Below are positions 18,087 to 27,081 of a stretch of DNA of 64,000 nucleotides, piece after piece. Both the position numbers and the translations under genes were made by a program. The notes beneath the pieces are model-generated. The model ran no database searches. It saw only the letters and a list, made by a program, of their open reading frames with translations, and was not told the DNA's origin. Position 1 is the stretch's first letter. Each line of letters begins with the position of its first letter. The stretch comes from Hippea maritima DSM 10411 (GTDB lineage: Bacteria; Campylobacterota_A; Desulfurellia; Desulfurellales; Hippeaceae), in contig NC_015318.1 of the NCBI RefSeq assembly GCF_000194135.1, forward strand, positions 324,501 to 388,500, written 5' to 3'.

Positions 18087-19594
18087 GTGATAAGGTTAAC
18101 GTGCAAGATGCTGAAAATAAGCTCATAGCACGTAGGATAGAAAAGCTTGAGGAGTTGAAAAAAAATGGTATAGATCCGTATTTTAATGGATTTGAGCCAG
18201 ATAGTTTCGCAGCCGATTTACACAATGATTTTGATGGAAAGAATAAAGAGGAACTTGAGGATTTGTGTAAGTATGTAAAGGTTGCAGGCAGGGTTATGGC
18301 CTATCGCAGTTTTGGCAAGGCTGGTTTTTTAAAACTAAAGGACTTTACAGGTACAATACAAGTTTATGCAGAAAAGAAGAGTTTATCTGAGGATGACTTT
18401 AAGCTTTATAAGAAGCTGGATATAGGTGATATCATAGGTGTTGAGGGCGAGTTGTTTAAGACGAAGACAGGGGAGTTAACTGTTAAGGCAAAAAGAATTG
18501 TTATGCTAACCAAGTCCTTAAGACCTCTCCCTGAGAAGTGGCATGGACTTAAGGATAAAGAGCTAAGATACAGGCAACGTTATGTGGATTTGATTGTTAA
18601 TGATCAAACAAGGCAAATGGTGATTGAACGCTCTCTAATTATAAATGCCGTTAGGGAGTTTATGATAAAGAGTAGGTTTATTGAAGTTGAGACCCCTATG
18701 TTGCACAAGCTTGTTACAGGTGCTGCTGCAAAGCCATTTGTAACCCATCTTAATGCGTTGGATATGACTCTCTATTTGAGAATTGCACCAGAGCTTTACC
18801 TAAAAAGGTTGGTAGTTGGTGGCCTTGAGCGTATATTTGAGATAAACAGAAACTTTAGAAACGAAGGAATGGATTTAAAGCACAATCCAGAATTCACTAT
18901 GATGGAGTTTTACATAGCTTATAAGGATTACAATTTCTTGATGGACTTTACCGAGGAGCTGTTTGAGTATATTTTAGATAAGCTAGGTATAGATGATAGA
19001 AAGATTGAGTTTGATGGAAATACTATAGATTTTTCCAGACCCTGGAGAAGGCTTGACTTTTATGAGGGCCTAAAGGAGATAGCGGGTGTGGGTGATGATA
19101 TATTGAACGATAAGAAAAAAGCTTTAGAATATGCTTTAAAGCTTGAAAAGAGTGTGGATGATAGTTTTAGCCATGAGAAGATATTGGCTGAAATCTTTGA
19201 TGCCCTTGTTGAGCCAAAGCTTATAAATCCTACATTTGTTGTGGGTTATCCTGTTGCTATATCGCCGCTTGCCAAAAGAAATAGAGACAATCCAAATATT
19301 ACAGATAGGTTCGAGCTTTACATAGGAACAATGGAAATAGCAAATGCCTTTTCTGAGCTAAATGACCCATTTGATCAAAAAGAGAGGTTTTTAAACCAAC
19401 TTGAGGAAAGGAAGAAGGGCGATGAAGAGGCATCTATGTATGATGAGGATTATATAAAGGCATTGGAGTATGGTTTACCTCCTACAGCTGGTGAGGGTAT
19501 AGGGATAGATAGGTTGGTCATGCTTCTAACTGGTAATAGTTCAATAAGGGATGTTATACTCTTTCCGCTTATGAGGGATAAGAAGGAAGAATAG
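18083..19594 (+). CDS. lysS: Lysyl-tRNA synthetase, class II
   Basis: This 503-residue enzyme charges tRNA-Lys. The N-terminal OB-fold anticodon-binding domain covers about residues 55-165 (VAGRVMAYRSFGKAGF). The class II catalytic core follows, with motif 2 in FRNEGMDLKHNPEFTMMEFY and motif 3 in GEGIGIDRLVMLLTG. The length is normal. It overlaps prfB by 4 bases, and prfB-lysS adjacency is common in bacteria. It ends with TAG directly against the convergent trkH stop, leaving no intergenic bases and no visible terminator. Confidence 0.97.
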   Translation: MSDKVNVQDAENKLIARRIEKLEELKKNGIDPYFNGFEPDSFAADLHNDFDGKNKEELEDLCKYVKVAGRVMAYRSFGKAGFLKLKDFTGTIQVYAEKKSLSEDDFKLYKKLDIGDIIGVEGELFKTKTGELTVKAKRIVMLTKSLRPLPEKWHGLKDKELRYRQRYVDLIVNDQTRQMVIERSLIINAVREFMIKSRFIEVETPMLHKLVTGAAAKPFVTHLNALDMTLYLRIAPELYLKRLVVGGLERIFEINRNFRNEGMDLKHNPEFTMMEFYIAYKDYNFLMDFTEELFEYILDKLGIDDRKIEFDGNTIDFSRPWRRLDFYEGLKEIAGVGDDILNDKKKALEYALKLEKSVDDSFSHEKILAEIFDALVEPKLINPTFVVGYPVAISPLAKRNRDNPNITDRFELYIGTMEIANAFSELNDPFDQKERFLNQLEERKKGDEEASMYDEDYIKALEYGLPPTAGEGIGIDRLVMLLTGNSSIRDVILFPLMRDKKEE

Positions 19595-21031
19595 TTATTT
19601 TTTCCAGAACGCTGGTGTAAATAGAACAAAGACGGTGTAAATTTCCAACCTACCGGAGAGCATCGCAAAACTCAAAACCCATTTGGCCGGGCTTGGTAGC
19701 CAAGCGTAGTTGTCAGTTGGCCCTACGCCACCAAAGCCTGGCCCTATATTTCCCAAGGTTGCGGCTGAGGCTGAAAGTGAAGTTAAAAGGTCAACGCCAA
19801 ATGCCGATACCACCAAGGCAACAACAAAGAATGTGGCTATGTATAAAAAGAAAAATCCCGCTATGGAATAGACTATATTCTTTCTAATAGTTTGTTTGTT
19901 TATGGTTAGTGTGAATACGCCTTTGGGATGTATGTTGTATTTTAACTCATTTACTGCCTGTTTTAGAAGCGTATAAATCCTTATAACCTTTATGCTTCCG
20001 CCGGTTGAACCTGCACATCCGCCAACAAACATAAAGGTGAATAGTATAACTTTAGAAAGTGAATGCCATTTTTCATAGTCAGCGGTGGCATAACCTGTGG
20101 TCGTTACAATTGAAACAACCTGAAAAGCGCTAAACCTCAGCGAGTTTAGGAAATCTTTGTATATGGCTAAATTGTCCAGACTGACCAATAATACTGCTAT
20201 AATAACTATAGCAGAATAGGCTAAAAACTCTTCGTCTTTTAATGAGGAAAACTTACCTGTTAACACCTTAAAGTGTATAGAAAAATTTGCTCCGGCAATG
20301 AACATGAATATGGTAATGACCCAATCAATATAAGCAGAATGGAAGTAGGCTACTGAGCTGTTTTTAGGTGAAAAGCCACCCGTTGCCATTGTGCCAAAGG
20401 TGTGTGTTAGGGCATCGAATAAATCCATACCGCCAACAAGCAAAAGCACAGTTTCAAACGCACTTAGCAGGATATATGCAAACCACAGATATTTGGCTGT
20501 TTCTGTTATACGTGGCGAGATTTTTTCTATGCTTGGGCCAGGGGCTTCGGCCTTTATGAGTTTTATGCCTCCAATCCCCAACATAGGCAGTATTGCAACA
20601 GCCAGAACAACTATACCCATTCCGCCTAGCCAATGTGTCAGAGAACGCCAGAATAGTAGGGATTTTGGCATGGCTTCTATGTTTTTTAAAATTGATGCCC
20701 CCGTTGTTGTAAATCCTGACATGGTTTCAAAGAATGCATCTGTGAAGCTCAAATTACCTATGATTACATAAGGTATGCTCCCAAATACCGATATTACCAC
20801 CCAGCTTAGTACAACCAGGATAAACCCCTCTTTTCTTGATAGGCTTTTGGGTGGATTTTTTGTTAGAAGAAGTCCAGCAGAGCCGAACGATGCGTTAAGT
20901 GTGATTGTAATAAGAAAGCCCAAACTTGCACCGTCTTTGTAGTAAATCGAAAAAACTAAAGGCACACATAGAAATAAAGTCGTAATAATCAAAAGTATAC
21001 TTATGAATCTGCCAATGAGTTTCAGTTTCAT
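19595..21031 (-). CDS. trkH: Trk-type potassium uptake protein, membrane subunit TrkH
   Basis: This 478-residue integral membrane protein has four pore repeats with selectivity-filter segments: SGFTTTGASI, GTMATGGFSP, SIVTTTGYAT and ATLGNIGPGF. It takes up K+ together with the cytoplasmic gating subunit TrkA, encoded 6 bases upstream. It is last in the minus-strand series fbp-trkA-trkH and converges directly on lysS. Confidence 0.95.
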   Translation of the reverse strand: MKLKLIGRFISILLIITTLFLCVPLVFSIYYKDGASLGFLITITLNASFGSAGLLLTKNPPKSLSRKEGFILVVLSWVVISVFGSIPYVIIGNLSFTDAFFETMSGFTTTGASILKNIEAMPKSLLFWRSLTHWLGGMGIVVLAVAILPMLGIGGIKLIKAEAPGPSIEKISPRITETAKYLWFAYILLSAFETVLLLVGGMDLFDALTHTFGTMATGGFSPKNSSVAYFHSAYIDWVITIFMFIAGANFSIHFKVLTGKFSSLKDEEFLAYSAIVIIAVLLVSLDNLAIYKDFLNSLRFSAFQVVSIVTTTGYATADYEKWHSLSKVILFTFMFVGGCAGSTGGSIKVIRIYTLLKQAVNELKYNIHPKGVFTLTINKQTIRKNIVYSIAGFFFLYIATFFVVALVVSAFGVDLLTSLSASAATLGNIGPGFGGVGPTDNYAWLPSPAKWVLSFAMLSGRLEIYTVFVLFTPAFWKK

Positions 21032-21037
21032 TTACAT

Positions 21038-22372
21038 CTATATTATTTGTTCTATTTGTGTTATATGTTCCTTTTTGGTGAATATGACAGCTCTGTCGTT
21101 TTCCTTTATTGTGAAGTTTCCATCCGGTATTATACTTTCACCGTTTCTGTTTATCGCAACTACAAGACTCCCTTTTGGTAAGTCCAACTCTTTTAGTTTT
21201 TTGTTTTTTATCTTTGAATTATTTGAGACGACAAATTCGAGCGCTTCTGCTTCACCTCCAAATATTGAGTAGACCCCTACTATCTTGCCCTTTCTAATAA
21301 AGCGCAGTATGCTGTTTACTGTAGCGAGTTTAGGGCTTATTACTATATCTATGTTGAGTTTGTTAGACATGGCTATATAATTTGCCTTATCGGCCAAAGC
21401 TATAGACCTTTTAACACCCAGATTTTTTGCATATATGGCAGATAGTAGATTTATTTCTTCATTGTCAGTTGCTGTTATTGCCACATCAAAATCTCCTATA
21501 TTTTCTTCTTCAAACAACTCTGCATCATCTGCATCACCATGGATTACAATGGCTTTTTTGCATATACTGGCAACCTTTTTACATCGCTCATAATCTTTGT
21601 CTATGAGTTTTATGTTTCTCTTTCTGCCAGAAAGACCTTTAGCTATAGTTAGACCAATATTGCCAGCACCAAATATGGCTATGTCTTTTATCCTTATTTT
21701 GGTTTTACCTGCAAGTTCAACTATATCATTTATAGTATCACTTTTTGCTACAACATATAGATAATCACCTTCTTTTACCTCAATAAAACCACTTGGTATT
21801 ATAAGCTCTCCTTCTTCCCTTTTTATAGCAGAAATTATGAAATTCTTATTTACTCTGGTTTTTATCTCGGAGATAGTTTTATTTTTAAAAAGTGAATCCT
21901 CATCGATATGTATACCTCTCATTTGTATATCGATATCAAAGGTTATAACATCTGTTGATGCACCCAGGTTTACGGTATTTATTATAGTTTTTGCTGCCTC
22001 TATCTCTGGATTTATGATGAAATCTATTCCTATATTTTTAAACGACGAAAAACTCTGGGTGTATTGTATATTTCTTAGTCTTACTATTTTCTTTTCTATA
22101 TTAAAATTGTTGGCCGCTACAAAGCATGAAACCATATTAACCTCATCTGAGTCCGTAACAGCTATGAACATGTCTGCTTTATCGCAGCCAGCTTCTTTTA
22201 ATACATTAACATCAGTTGCCTCACCCTGTACTACAAGACAGTCGAGCCTTTCGCTTGCGAAGTTGGCTTTATCTACATCTTTTTCTATTATAGCTACATC
22301 CTTTTTTTCCTCACTTAGATGTTTTGCTATGTGAAAGCCAACCCCGCCAGCTCCAGCTATTACTATATTCAT
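21038..22372 (-). CDS. trkA: Trk potassium uptake regulatory subunit TrkA (two RCK units)
   Basis: This 444-residue cytoplasmic protein has two Rossmann RCK_N domains, each followed by an RCK_C domain. The nucleotide motifs are GAGGVGFHIAKHL at the N-terminus and GAGNIGLTIAKGL near residue 230, each followed by an acidic strand end (IIEKD, LIDKD). It binds NAD(H)/ATP and gates TrkH. The start codon shares a base with the fbp stop (TAATG), and the gene ends 6 bases before trkH. Confidence 0.95.
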   Translation of the reverse strand: MNIVIAGAGGVGFHIAKHLSEEKKDVAIIEKDVDKANFASERLDCLVVQGEATDVNVLKEAGCDKADMFIAVTDSDEVNMVSCFVAANNFNIEKKIVRLRNIQYTQSFSSFKNIGIDFIINPEIEAAKTIINTVNLGASTDVITFDIDIQMRGIHIDEDSLFKNKTISEIKTRVNKNFIISAIKREEGELIIPSGFIEVKEGDYLYVVAKSDTINDIVELAGKTKIRIKDIAIFGAGNIGLTIAKGLSGRKRNIKLIDKDYERCKKVASICKKAIVIHGDADDAELFEEENIGDFDVAITATDNEEINLLSAIYAKNLGVKRSIALADKANYIAMSNKLNIDIVISPKLATVNSILRFIRKGKIVGVYSIFGGEAEALEFVVSNNSKIKNKKLKELDLPKGSLVVAINRNGESIIPDGNFTIKENDRAVIFTKKEHITQIEQII

Positions 22373-23358
22373 TAGCCGTATTTTTCCCTGAATTCTAAAT
22401 ATTTCTCAACTTCATATTTTGATCCTATAATTAGAGGTACCCTCTGATGCAGACTTTCTGGTTTAATGTCTAATATTCTCTGTCTGCCGTCTGTTGCCAT
22501 TCCGCCAGCATTTTCCACTATAAAGGCCATGGGATTTGCCTCATAAACCAGCCTGAGTTTACCGTTTTTATTTTTGGAGTCTTCAGGGTATAAGAAAACC
22601 CCGCCTTTTAGTAGGTTTCTATGAAAATCTGCAACAAGTGAGCCTATCCATCTTAGTGTATATTGTCTGTCTGGGTGTTGTTTTATGAAGTTTACATACT
22701 CTTGAATTCCCTTAGGCCATCTAAAGTAATTGGATTCGTTTATGCTGTATATTTTGCCATATTCTGGTATCTTTATATCTGGATGGGAAAGTAAAAACTC
22801 ACCTATGCTTGGATCGAGTGTAAACCCATTTACACCCTGACCTGTGGTATAAACGAACATAGTGCTTGAACCGTAGATTACATACCCTGCACAAACAAGA
22901 CTCTGACCAGCTTGAAGTAGGGATTTTTCACAATCATTGTCGTCTAAGCGTTTATATATGCCAAATATTGTACCTATACTCACGTTTACATCAATATTGC
23001 TTGAGCCATCAAGTGGGTCAAAAACCACAGCGTATTTACCTTCTAGGCTCTTATCACTTACAGGTAGCATTTCTTCTATTTCCTCAGACGCCATTGCGCA
23101 AACCTTACCTGTAGGGTCCAGTGCTTTTACCATCTGTTCATTTGAATATACATCGAGTTTTTGCTGAGTTTCACCATGTACGTTTTTACTTTCAACACTC
23201 CCCAAGATGTTTACAAGTCCAGCTTTGTTTACTTCTCTTGAAATTATTTTAGCGGCAAATGCTATCTGTTCCAATATTAGTGTAAAATCACCAGCAGCCT
23301 CAGGGTATTTTCTCTGCTGTTGTAGTATAAATCTACTCAAACTTACAGCCTCAGACAT
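22372..23358 (-). CDS. fbp: Fructose-1,6-bisphosphatase class 1
   Basis: This gluconeogenic enzyme hydrolyses fructose-1,6-bisphosphate to fructose-6-phosphate. The 328-residue protein has the metal-binding VVFDPLDGSSNID signature and the sugar-binding segments GSLVADFHRNLLKGG and NPMAFIVENAGG. The start at MSEAVSLSRF was preferred over an ATG 45 bases upstream because GGGAGG lies 6 bases before it and family members begin here. Its stop overlaps trkA, so carbon and potassium genes share a transcript. A separate promoter for it appears at 23394-23422. Confidence 0.95.
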   Translation of the reverse strand: MSEAVSLSRFILQQQRKYPEAAGDFTLILEQIAFAAKIISREVNKAGLVNILGSVESKNVHGETQQKLDVYSNEQMVKALDPTGKVCAMASEEIEEMLPVSDKSLEGKYAVVFDPLDGSSNIDVNVSIGTIFGIYKRLDDNDCEKSLLQAGQSLVCAGYVIYGSSTMFVYTTGQGVNGFTLDPSIGEFLLSHPDIKIPEYGKIYSINESNYFRWPKGIQEYVNFIKQHPDRQYTLRWIGSLVADFHRNLLKGGVFLYPEDSKNKNGKLRLVYEANPMAFIVENAGGMATDGRQRILDIKPESLHQRVPLIIGSKYEVEKYLEFREKYG

Positions 23359-23393
23359 CTTACGCCTCCCAAGGATAGGTTTTTTATCATTAA

Positions 23394-23422
23394 ATGTTAT
23401 CATTATGGAAGTCGTTTATCAA
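23394..23422 (-). promoter_or_regulatory. Candidate sigma-70 promoter for fbp-trkA-trkH
   Basis: On the minus strand TTGATA and TAACAT are separated by 17 bases, about 35 bases before the fbp ATG. It lies downstream of the U-tract that ends the candidate small RNA, so fbp need not be read from the RNA's promoter. Confidence 0.5.
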
Positions 23423-23429
23423 TACAAAC

Positions 23430-23571
23430 AAAAAAGGAGTGTGTGCCTCTCTTTAGAAGTGGGTCTTAATTAGAGCGGATACATTGGAGGGCAAAAAGAG
23501 AGGAAAAAATGAAGAGATGTGTGAACCCTTGCGGGTTCTTCTTGCAGGAAGGCTACCACCCCCACACTCGG
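23430..23571 (-). ncRNA. Candidate stand-alone structured small RNA, family unknown
   Basis: About 142 bases on the minus strand fold into a closed structure. The ends pair (GAGTGTG with CACACTC: plus positions 23563-23569 and 23437-23443). Inside lie a hairpin GAACCC-GCAA-GGGTTC with a GNRA tetraloop (23523-23538) and a 9-bp stem CCTCTCTTT/AAAGAGAGG (23446-23454, 23495-23503) around a 40-base loop. Six U residues (23430-23435) follow the closing stem as in a terminator. A promoter at 23578-23605 would start transcription right at the closing stem. The loops are rich in C and U (for example CCCTCC) and could pair with Shine-Dalgarno sequences. 6S RNA has a similar closed layout, but I cannot confirm that; SRP RNA and tmRNA motifs are absent. 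Confidence 0.55.
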
Positions 23572-23577
23572 CAGGTA

Positions 23578-23605
23578 AGTTTAATAAAAAGAACAGAGAA
23601 GTCAA
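23578..23605 (-). promoter_or_regulatory. Candidate sigma-70 promoter for the small RNA
   Basis: On the minus strand TTGACT and TAAACT are 16 bases apart. A start 7 bases downstream falls at about 23571, the first bases of the closing stem of the candidate RNA. Confidence 0.5.
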
Positions 23606-23807
23606 GAAAAATCTTAAAAAAAAATAACAAAAATTTTTTATACAGTCTCTAATGTCTAATAAAAGCAAGTTTTTTTGATATAAAAGTTTTTACTTTTTCT
23701 CGATTTTTTATATGAGACTACTGTAATTTCAATATAAAGAACAATTTGAACAAAAAACTGGAATATCCCAGCTTGAAAAAAAACTTTGGTTTTGATAGTT
23801 TTTAGCT
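23606..23807. other. AT-rich intergenic stretch with no clear feature
   Basis: Very AT-rich sequence between the small-RNA promoter and the permease gene. A TTGAAA/GATAGT pair just before the permease start has only a 15-base spacer, so no confident promoter is called. No coding frame, tRNA or strong hairpin was seen. Confidence 0.4.
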
Positions 23808-24593
23808 GTGAGAAGGGATTTGTTGTTTTGGCTATCCGTAGGTTACATAATTATTGTAGTTGTAAGTGCTGTCTTTGCAAACTATATAGCCCCCTATGAC
23901 CCTTATGCTATAGACCCAAACAATATATTATCACCGCCGAGTCTCCATCATCTGTTTGGAACCGATAGATTAGGCAGGGATCTATTTTGTCGGGTTATTT
24001 ATGCTGGAAGAATATCCATTGAGGTTTCTTTGATTGCTGTGGGAATATCTACACTGATAGGTGTAGCATACGGTGCTGTTAGTGGTTATTTTGGTGGTAT
24101 TGTGGATACCTTAATGATGAGATTTGTTGATGTTATGCTCACGTTTCCTGTATTTTTTTTAATTCTGGCCATAGTGGTTGTCTTAGGGCCCAACATTTTA
24201 AATGTGATGGTTGTAATAGGTTTAACAGGTTGGATGGGTATTGCAAGGATTGTAAGAGCCGAGAGTTTAAAGTTAAGGGAGCTGGGTTATATTCAGGCTG
24301 CCAAGCTTTTAAAAAAAAGCGATGCCTATATTTTGATTAGGCACATAATACCAAATTGTTTATCACCTGTTGTAGTGTATGCGACTTTGGGTGTGGGTTC
24401 TGCTATACTTGCCGAGTCTGCGCTGAGTTTTTTAGGCCTTGGGGTTCAACCCCCTACAGCCAGTTGGGGAAGTTTACTTTCTGAGGGTAAAGATGTTATT
24501 GAGGTTGCCTGGTGGATGAGCTTTTTTCCAGGAGTTGTTATATTTTTAACTGTTATATCGTTTACGATATTAGGCGAGAAACTTAAAAGATAA
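23808..24593 (+). CDS. Peptide-type ABC transporter permease (DppC/OppC family)
   Basis: This 261-residue membrane protein has five to six membrane segments. The N-terminal PYDPYAIDPNNIL and HLFGTDRLGRDLF segments are hallmarks of OppC/DppC, and the EAA loop is seen as AAKLLKKSDAYILIRHIIPN. It would form half of an importer for peptides or nickel. No cognate OppB, binding protein or ATPase is adjacent; a compatible ATPase gene lies alone at 36.2 kb. The GTG start has a weak ribosome site. The stop overlaps rodA by one base (TAATG), so it leads an operon with cell-shape and RNA genes. Confidence 0.88.
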   Translation: MRRDLLFWLSVGYIIIVVVSAVFANYIAPYDPYAIDPNNILSPPSLHHLFGTDRLGRDLFCRVIYAGRISIEVSLIAVGISTLIGVAYGAVSGYFGGIVDTLMMRFVDVMLTFPVFFLILAIVVVLGPNILNVMVVIGLTGWMGIARIVRAESLKLRELGYIQAAKLLKKSDAYILIRHIIPNCLSPVVVYATLGVGSAILAESALSFLGLGVQPPTASWGSLLSEGKDVIEVAWWMSFFPGVVIFLTVISFTILGEKLKR

Positions 24594-25678
24594 TGTTTCA
24601 AATAGATAGAAAGAAATTAAGGTATTTTGACTATACGCTCTTTTTGAGTGCCATTGCTATTTCTATTTTGGGTATTATCACCATCTATTCTACAGCAAAC
24701 GGTGCTATATTTGCAAAAAGGCAAGTTGTATGGGTTATATTAGGTATAGTAGGTATGTTAATTGTTGCAAATATAGACCCAAGGCACATAAAAAGAAACG
24801 CTTGGATATTTTACTTAGTGGTTTTGGTACTACTTATTTTCGTTTTTGCAAGAGGGATGTTGAGTCATGGTGCCAAAAGGTGGATTGCAATTTCATTTAT
24901 CCATATACAGCCATCAGAGTTTGTTAAAATAGCTGTGGTATTTTTGCTTGCGGCCTATTTCGATGAAAATCCCAAAACTGAACCCTATACGATGAAAGAA
25001 TTGCTTTATCCTATGGTTGTTGTACTTTTGCCTGTTGTTTTAATAATAAAGCAGCCAGATTTAGGCACTGCGATTGCGGTTTTAGTCATAGCCTTAAGTA
25101 TGATTCTTATTAGTGGGGTTAAAAAATCTTTAGTAGTCAAGGCTACAATAGCTGCCCTTGTTTTTATGCCATTTATGTGGAGTAAACTCAAACCCTATCA
25201 AAAAGATAGGATTATGGGGTTTTTAGACCCATACAGTGCGCCGACAACCTACGGCTACAATACAATACAGTCTGAGATAGCGATAGGCTCTGGGGGATTG
25301 TGGGGCAAGGGGCTACACCATGCTACTCAGACACAGTTGAGTTTCTTACCAGAAAGCCATACCGATTTTATATTTTCTGTTTTCAGTGAACAATGGGGGT
25401 TTGTAGGCTGTTTTTTTGTTATTGGATTATATCTTGTTTTGCTCTATCGAGCATTTGTTATAGCAAAATCGGCTGAAAATGATTTTGATAGACTTGTTTG
25501 TGTTGGTATAATTACGTACCTGTGGATATCTATTGTTTTTAATATGGGCATGACACTTGGTTTGTTGCCAGTTGTTGGAATACCGCTTGTGTTCTTTAGT
25601 TATGGTGGAAGCTCCACTATAACGGCGTTTTTTGCTGTGGGGGTTTTATTGTCTGTGGGTTTAAGGAGTAAGACATGA
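24593..25678 (+). CDS. rodA: Rod shape-determining peptidoglycan polymerase RodA (SEDS family)
   Basis: This 361-residue polytopic protein has about ten membrane segments. SEDS motifs include HGAKRWI, IQPSEFVKIA, KQPDLGTA and the C-terminal PVVGIPLVFFSYGGSS. RodA polymerises glycan strands during cell elongation with a class B penicillin-binding protein. The short N-terminus and the absence of division-cluster neighbours favour RodA over FtsW. It overlaps the permease and the ribonuclease G gene (ATGA), indicating a coupled operon. Confidence 0.92.
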   Translation: MFQIDRKKLRYFDYTLFLSAIAISILGIITIYSTANGAIFAKRQVVWVILGIVGMLIVANIDPRHIKRNAWIFYLVVLVLLIFVFARGMLSHGAKRWIAISFIHIQPSEFVKIAVVFLLAAYFDENPKTEPYTMKELLYPMVVVLLPVVLIIKQPDLGTAIAVLVIALSMILISGVKKSLVVKATIAALVFMPFMWSKLKPYQKDRIMGFLDPYSAPTTYGYNTIQSEIAIGSGGLWGKGLHHATQTQLSFLPESHTDFIFSVFSEQWGFVGCFFVIGLYLVLLYRAFVIAKSAENDFDRLVCVGIITYLWISIVFNMGMTLGLLPVVGIPLVFFSYGGSSTITAFFAVGVLLSVGLRSKT

Positions 25679-27081
25679 CAAGGCTTTTGATATCATCGGA
25701 TCCTTTTATATTGAAGGCTGCGAAAATAGAACAAGATAATCTGACCGTATTTGTGATGAAGCGAAAGGATAAGTCTGCATCTTCTATTGTTGGTAATGTA
25801 TACAAGGGGATAATTGAAAATGTAGCTATTCAACTTGGAGCTGCGTTTGTCAATATAGGACTGGATAAAAATGCCTTTCTATGTTTGGATAAGCATTGTC
25901 TTGAATCCATAAGGTCCTTAGGAATAGAGATAAGAGAGAATCAAGAGGTAATGGTTCAGGTTCTAAAGCCTACAGTTTCTGCAAAAGGCCCTAAAGTTAG
26001 TCTAAATATAACAATACCTGGTAACTATTTGGTTTTACTTAAAGGTGTAGATTTTGTAGGTGTTTCAAAACACATAAGTGATAAGCAAAAGAATAAAGAG
26101 CTTAGAGATATGCTTTCATCTCTCAAAGAAGATGATATAGGTTTTATTGCAAGGACAGCGTCTCGTTTTGCCTCTTTAGAAGAGCTTGAGTTTGAAGCTC
26201 ATCATCTAAAAAAAATAGCAAGGCAGATAGATAAAAGGTATGAAACGGCTAAGGCACCGTCTTTGATATATGAAGAACCTCAGTTGCCGCTAAAAGTTAT
26301 TAGAGAGTATTGCGATGACAATACCGATGAGATAATCTTTGACGATATAGAAACATTCAAAAAAACAACTTCTTATCTTCAAGAGATGTATAATGCATGC
26401 AAAAACAAGGTAAAGTTTTATAATGGAGATAAACCTATTTTTGAATTTTTTGGTATAGAAGATGAAATAAGGCAACTTCAAAATAATGTAGTTCACTTAA
26501 AAAGTGGGGGTTATTTGATAATAGAAAAAACAGAGGCTTTTTTTGCCATAGATGTCAACGCTGGCAGCTACCACTATCGTGATTACAATGCCGAGGATGC
26601 AATTTTTAAGGTAAACCTCGAAGCAGCATATGAGGTATTTAATCAAATAAACCTGAGAGATTTAGGCGGGCTAATCATTGTGGATTTTATAGATATGAAC
26701 AGTCAGGAACATAAAAAAAAGATAGAAGATGTTTTGTATAAACTGGCAAAGGATGATAAACGAAAGACCTATGTTAGCAAGATGAGTGAATTGGGTGTTG
26801 TTGAGATATCGCGGAGAAAGAACAATACAGATATATTTGATGAGATGTTTGAAAAATGCCCGGATTGCTACAATGGTGGGCTTGTAAAAAGTACCTCTTT
26901 TATATGTTCTGAGATATATCAGAAGATTAAGTATTCAAAAAAGAAAAAATTTAGATTAAAGGCAACCCCTGGTGTGATTGAGCAGCTTAGAAAGTATGTG
27001 CAGTTTGAAGATAAAAAAATAGATTATAAAATAAGTGGTAGTTGTAATGCTGAAGAATACGTGTTAGAGGTGTTGGGATGA
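25675..27081 (+). CDS. rng: Ribonuclease E/G family endoribonuclease
   Basis: This 468-residue protein corresponds to the catalytic half of the RNase E/G family, without the long scaffold tail of RNase E. An S1-like domain lies near residues 35-130 (SIVGNVYKGIIENV, then AFVNIG). The catalytic DNase-I-like region has AFFAIDVNAGS and LGGLIIVDFIDM. The zinc-link CPDC segment occurs near residue 398. It processes rRNA or mRNA 5' ends. It overlaps rodA and purB by 4 bases each. Confidence 0.93.
   Translation: MTRLLISSDPFILKAAKIEQDNLTVFVMKRKDKSASSIVGNVYKGIIENVAIQLGAAFVNIGLDKNAFLCLDKHCLESIRSLGIEIRENQEVMVQVLKPTVSAKGPKVSLNITIPGNYLVLLKGVDFVGVSKHISDKQKNKELRDMLSSLKEDDIGFIARTASRFASLEELEFEAHHLKKIARQIDKRYETAKAPSLIYEEPQLPLKVIREYCDDNTDEIIFDDIETFKKTTSYLQEMYNACKNKVKFYNGDKPIFEFFGIEDEIRQLQNNVVHLKSGGYLIIEKTEAFFAIDVNAGSYHYRDYNAEDAIFKVNLEAAYEVFNQINLRDLGGLIIVDFIDMNSQEHKKKIEDVLYKLAKDDKRKTYVSKMSELGVVEISRRKNNTDIFDEMFEKCPDCYNGGLVKSTSFICSEIYQKIKYSKKKKFRLKATPGVIEQLRKYVQFEDKKIDYKISGSCNAEEYVLEVLG

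Noticed and set aside
23430-23571. Identifying the structured RNA as SRP (4.5S) RNA, tmRNA or a known riboswitch
   Set aside because: The conserved SRP apical loop and the tmRNA ends are absent, and no riboswitch core I know is visible; it is left as unknown.
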